Assembly (NCBI RefSeq): GCF_017876575.1
Contig: NZ_JAGIOE010000001.1
Coordinates: 3,452,443 to 3,516,442, forward strand
Reading direction: 5' to 3'
From: Paeniglutamicibacter psychrophenolicus
GTDB lineage: Bacteria > Actinomycetota > Actinomycetes > Actinomycetales > Micrococcaceae
Length of the DNA: 64,000 bases
This document shows positions 61,668-64,000 of this stretch, one piece after another. The notes beneath the pieces were generated by a model. The model did no database searches. It was given only the letters and a program-made list of their open reading frames with translations, and was not told where the DNA came from. Numbering within the stretch: position 1 is the first letter of the stretch; each line of letters begins with the position of its first letter. The position numbers and the translations under genes are program-made.

Positions 61668-62426
61668 CTACCCGCGCTGGTCCTTGCCGCGCGGCAGGGC
61701 GGTGAGCACGTCGTGGTTCAGCTGGGAGATCATGTCCAGCGGGATGCCCGCCGGGCACACCGCTGTGCATTCGCCAATCTGGCTGCACCCACCGAAGCCC
61801 TCGGCATCGTGTTGCTCCACCATGGCCAGGGCACGGGCATCGCGTTCGGGCTGCCCCTGCGGCAGCGCTCCCAGGTGGGTGATCTTCGCCCCCAGAAACA
61901 GCGAGGCCGACCCGTTCGGGCACGCGGCCACGCAGGCGCCGCATCCGATGCACGCCGCGGCGTCGAAGGCGCGCTCGGCATCCTTCCGGGGCACCGGCAC
62001 CGAGTGCGCTTCGGGTGCCGCTCCGGTGGGCGCGCTGATGTATCCCCCGGCGGCAACAATCCGGTCCAAGGCACCGCGATCCACCACGAGGTCCTTGAGC
62101 ACCGGGAACGGTGTGGCCCGCCACGGCTCGACGTCGATGACCTGCCCGTCGGTGAAGTGGCGCAGGTAGAGCTGGCAGGCGGTGGTCAGTGCCTCGGGCC
62201 CGTGGGCCAGGCCGTTGATCACCAACGAGCACATCCCGCAGATCCCTTCCCGGCAGTCGTGGTCGAAGGCCACCGGATCCCCGCCGGCGAGCGCCAGCTC
62301 CTCATTGAGCACATCGAGCATTTCCAGGAACGACATGTCCGGGGAGATGCCGGCCACCTCGTAGGTGGCCATGGACCCGGCGGCATCGCGGTCGGGCTGG
62401 CGCCAAATGCGCAGCGTGATCTTCAC
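61668..62426 (-). CDS. sdhB: Succinate dehydrogenase/fumarate reductase iron-sulfur subunit
   Basis: 252 residues from GTG 62426, overlapping the sdhA stop by 4 bp (GTGA). [2Fe-2S] ligands [15 protein letters not shown] and the downstream Cys in TTACQLYL; [4Fe-4S] and [3Fe-4S] ligands [14 protein letters not shown] and [15 protein letters not shown]. It carries electrons from the flavoprotein to the membrane subunit. The SdhA/SdhB type here is the ~250-residue form found as a second succinate dehydrogenase in actinobacteria. Confidence 0.94.
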   Translation of the reverse strand: MKITLRIWRQPDRDAAGSMATYEVAGISPDMSFLEMLDVLNEELALAGGDPVAFDHDCREGICGMCSLVINGLAHGPEALTTACQLYLRHFTDGQVIDVEPWRATPFPVLKDLVVDRGALDRIVAAGGYISAPTGAAPEAHSVPVPRKDAERAFDAAACIGCGACVAACPNGSASLFLGAKITHLGALPQGQPERDARALAMVEQHDAEGFGGCSQIGECTAVCPAGIPLDMISQLNHDVLTALPRGKDQRG

Positions 62427-64000
62427 TTGTAGCTCCTTGCCTGGACCTTGATGTGCTCGAAACCGAGGTGTTCGCGGTGCAGGATGGGCGGCGCCCCGTC
62501 GCCTGTGAATTCCCAGGCGGCCACGTGGGAGTACTCCTCGTCGATGCGCAGCGCCTCGCCCTCGGGGGTCCGGCTTTCGGTGCGAAAGTGGGCGCCGCAG
62601 GATTCGCGCCGGTGCAGCGCGTCGATGCACATCAGCTCGGCCAGTTCGAAGAAGTCCGCCACCCGCCCGGCGCGCTCCAGCGACTGGTTCAGTTCCTCGT
62701 TGACACCGGTGACCTTCACATCGGCCCAGAAGGCTTCGCGAAGCTCCCGGATCAGTCCGATCGCCTTGGTCAGGCCCTCCTCGTTGCGTTCCATCCCGCA
62801 GTACTCCCACAGGATGGAGCCCAGTTCCCGGTGGAAGGAATCCACTGTGCGCGACCCGTTGACGGCCAGCAGCCTCGCCGTGCGTTCCCGCACGGCGGCC
62901 TCCGCCTCGAGGACCGCCGGATGGGTGGCGTCGATCCCGGCGGGCAGCGGATTGGTGGCCAGGTAGTCCCCGATGGTGCCGGGTAGCACGAAGTATCCAT
63001 CGGCGAGCCCCTGCATCAGCGCACTGGCACCGAGCCGGTTGGCGCCGTGGTCGGAGAAGTTTGCCTCCCCGATGACGAACAGCCCGGGGACCGTGCTTTC
63101 CAGGTCGTAGTCCACCCACAGCCCGCCCATCGTGTAGTGGATGGCCGGGTAGATGCGCATCGGGGTGGAGTACGGGTCCTCGTCGGTGATTTTTGCGTAC
63201 ATGTCGAACAGGTTCCCGTATTTCTCCTCGATCGTTTCGCGGCCCAGCCGCTTGATCGCATCGGCGAAGTCCAGGTAGACGCCCAGCCCACCGGGGCCCA
63301 CCCCGCGCCCGGCATCGCATTGCTGCTTGGCAGCGCGGGAGGCCACGTCGCGGGGCACCAGGTTGCCGAAGGCCGGGTAGGTCCGTTCCAGGTAGTAATC
63401 GCGTTCGGCCTCCGGGATCAGGGCGGGATCCCTGGTGTCCCCGGCGACCGCAGGAACCCAGATCCGTCCGTCATTGCGCAGCGACTCGCTCATCAGGGTC
63501 AGTTTGGACTGGTGTTCCCCACTGACCGGGATGCAGGTCGGGTGGATCTGCGTGTAGCAGGGGTTCGCGAAGTAGGCGCCCTTGCGGTGCGCCCGCCAGG
63601 TGGCGCTCACATTGCAGCCCATGGCATTGGTGGAGAGGTAGTACGCGTTGCCGTAGCCACCCGAGGCCAGCACGACCGCATCGGCCAGATGCGTTTCAAA
63701 GGCACCGGTGACCATGTCCCGCACCACGACGCCGCGGGCCCTGCCGTCGATGACGACCAGCTCGAGCATCTCGTGGCGGGTGTTCAGCTCGACGGTTCCG
63801 GAAGCGACTTGGCGTTCCAACGCTTGGTAGGCGCCCAGCAGCAACTGCTGCCCGGTCTGCCCGCGGGCGTAGAACGTGCGGGAGACCTGCACGCCGCCGA
63901 AGGAGCGGGTGTCCAGCAGTCCGCCGTATTCCCGGGCAAACGGAACCCCCTGGGCGACGGCCTGGTCGATGATCGCGGCACTGACCTGGGCCAGGCGGTA
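62423..64000 (-). CDS. sdhA: Succinate dehydrogenase/fumarate reductase flavoprotein subunit, partial
   Basis: 526 residues in the window; the N-terminus, including the FAD-binding GxGxxG, is beyond the right edge. Landmarks: [23 protein letters not shown] (substrate/FAD region), [41 protein letters not shown], and the His/Arg substrate site [38 protein letters not shown]. It oxidises succinate with covalent FAD. Followed by sdhB with a 4-bp overlap; sdhC would lie to the right. Confidence 0.94.
   Translation of the reverse strand, partial: YRLAQVSAAIIDQAVAQGVPFAREYGGLLDTRSFGGVQVSRTFYARGQTGQQLLLGAYQALERQVASGTVELNTRHEMLELVVIDGRARGVVVRDMVTGAFETHLADAVVLASGGYGNAYYLSTNAMGCNVSATWRAHRKGAYFANPCYTQIHPTCIPVSGEHQSKLTLMSESLRNDGRIWVPAVAGDTRDPALIPEAERDYYLERTYPAFGNLVPRDVASRAAKQQCDAGRGVGPGGLGVYLDFADAIKRLGRETIEEKYGNLFDMYAKITDEDPYSTPMRIYPAIHYTMGGLWVDYDLESTVPGLFVIGEANFSDHGANRLGASALMQGLADGYFVLPGTIGDYLATNPLPAGIDATHPAVLEAEAAVRERTARLLAVNGSRTVDSFHRELGSILWEYCGMERNEEGLTKAIGLIRELREAFWADVKVTGVNEELNQSLERAGRVADFFELAELMCIDALHRRESCGAHFRTESRTPEGEALRIDEEYSHVAAWEFTGDGAPPILHREHLGFEHIKVQARSYK

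Noticed and set aside
61082-61705. 207-codon plus-strand frame between dxs and sdhB
   Set aside because: Arg/Pro-rich, poor codon usage, and overlaps sdhB; only a small GNAT-like piece is protein-like, noted as a remnant.

Overview
This window looks like chromosome from a high-GC actinobacterium, most likely a member of the Micrococcaceae (Arthrobacter or Paeniglutamicibacter type). The grounds are the strong G/C bias in third codon positions, many GTG and TTG starts, proteins of the mycothiol-dependent DinB/MDMPI superfamily, a two-domain ribBA, an FMN-riboswitch riboflavin operon that includes a PnuC-like transporter, and a DUF3000-rnd-fadA-fadB block with dxs further along. The genus is inferred. 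No rRNA or CRISPR array was seen.

Layout. 1-5177 (minus): a type I restriction-modification operon, hsdM-hsdS-mrr-hsdR, with a type IV Mrr nuclease gene between hsdS and hsdR; hsdR runs off the left edge. 5363-8132: an amidase and a divergent TetR regulator with an operator-like palindrome between them. 8238-11045 (minus): hisE-hisG-hisF and a GNAT. 11199-16546: small accessory genes, including a HIT protein, an intact VOC protein, a RelE/Phd toxin-antitoxin pair with a nested palindromic operator, a decayed second VOC copy, an alpha/beta hydrolase interrupted by an early amber codon, a DNA methyltransferase with permuted motif order, and an SQR-like flavoprotein. 16657-21115 (minus): FMN riboswitch-ribM-ribD-ribE-ribBA-ribH. 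21136-25898 (minus): def-fmt-rsmB-rpe and a PD-(D/E)XK nuclease-like protein. 26110-26857: six tRNA genes (Gly, Cys, Val, Gly, Val, Gly). 26925-28262: an IS256/IS1249-type element with 32-bp inverted repeats.

28483-44383: a small MT0933-like antitoxin, benE, zapE, sseA-sufE, a YbaK-type deacylase, a membrane-anchored hydrolase, msrB, then a three-gene cluster (DUF6421-like, SDR, threonine-aldolase-like), DUF3000, rnd and the fatty-acid beta-oxidation pair fadA-fadB. 44532-46273: two tandem Rieske Tat-lipoproteins and an isochorismatase-family hydrolase. 46280-52124 (minus): aldo/keto reductase, nucleoside hydrolase and a complete ECF transporter (S, T, fused ATPase), apparently a salvage system for a nucleoside-like compound. 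52308-53735: argG, directly followed by an IS110-family element. 55364-57747: three DinB/MDMPI-fold proteins. 57886-61035 (minus): dxs-DUF402-unknown. 61668-64000 (minus): sdhA-sdhB, with sdhA leaving the right edge.

The least conventional items are the ECF ATPase, whose two halves carry complementary motif losses that predict one working and one degenerate ATP site, together with its nucleoside hydrolase; the DUF6421-like/SDR/threonine-aldolase cluster; the permuted methyltransferase; and the amber-interrupted hydrolase beside a decayed VOC gene. Family assignments come from recognised motifs only; no database search was possible.
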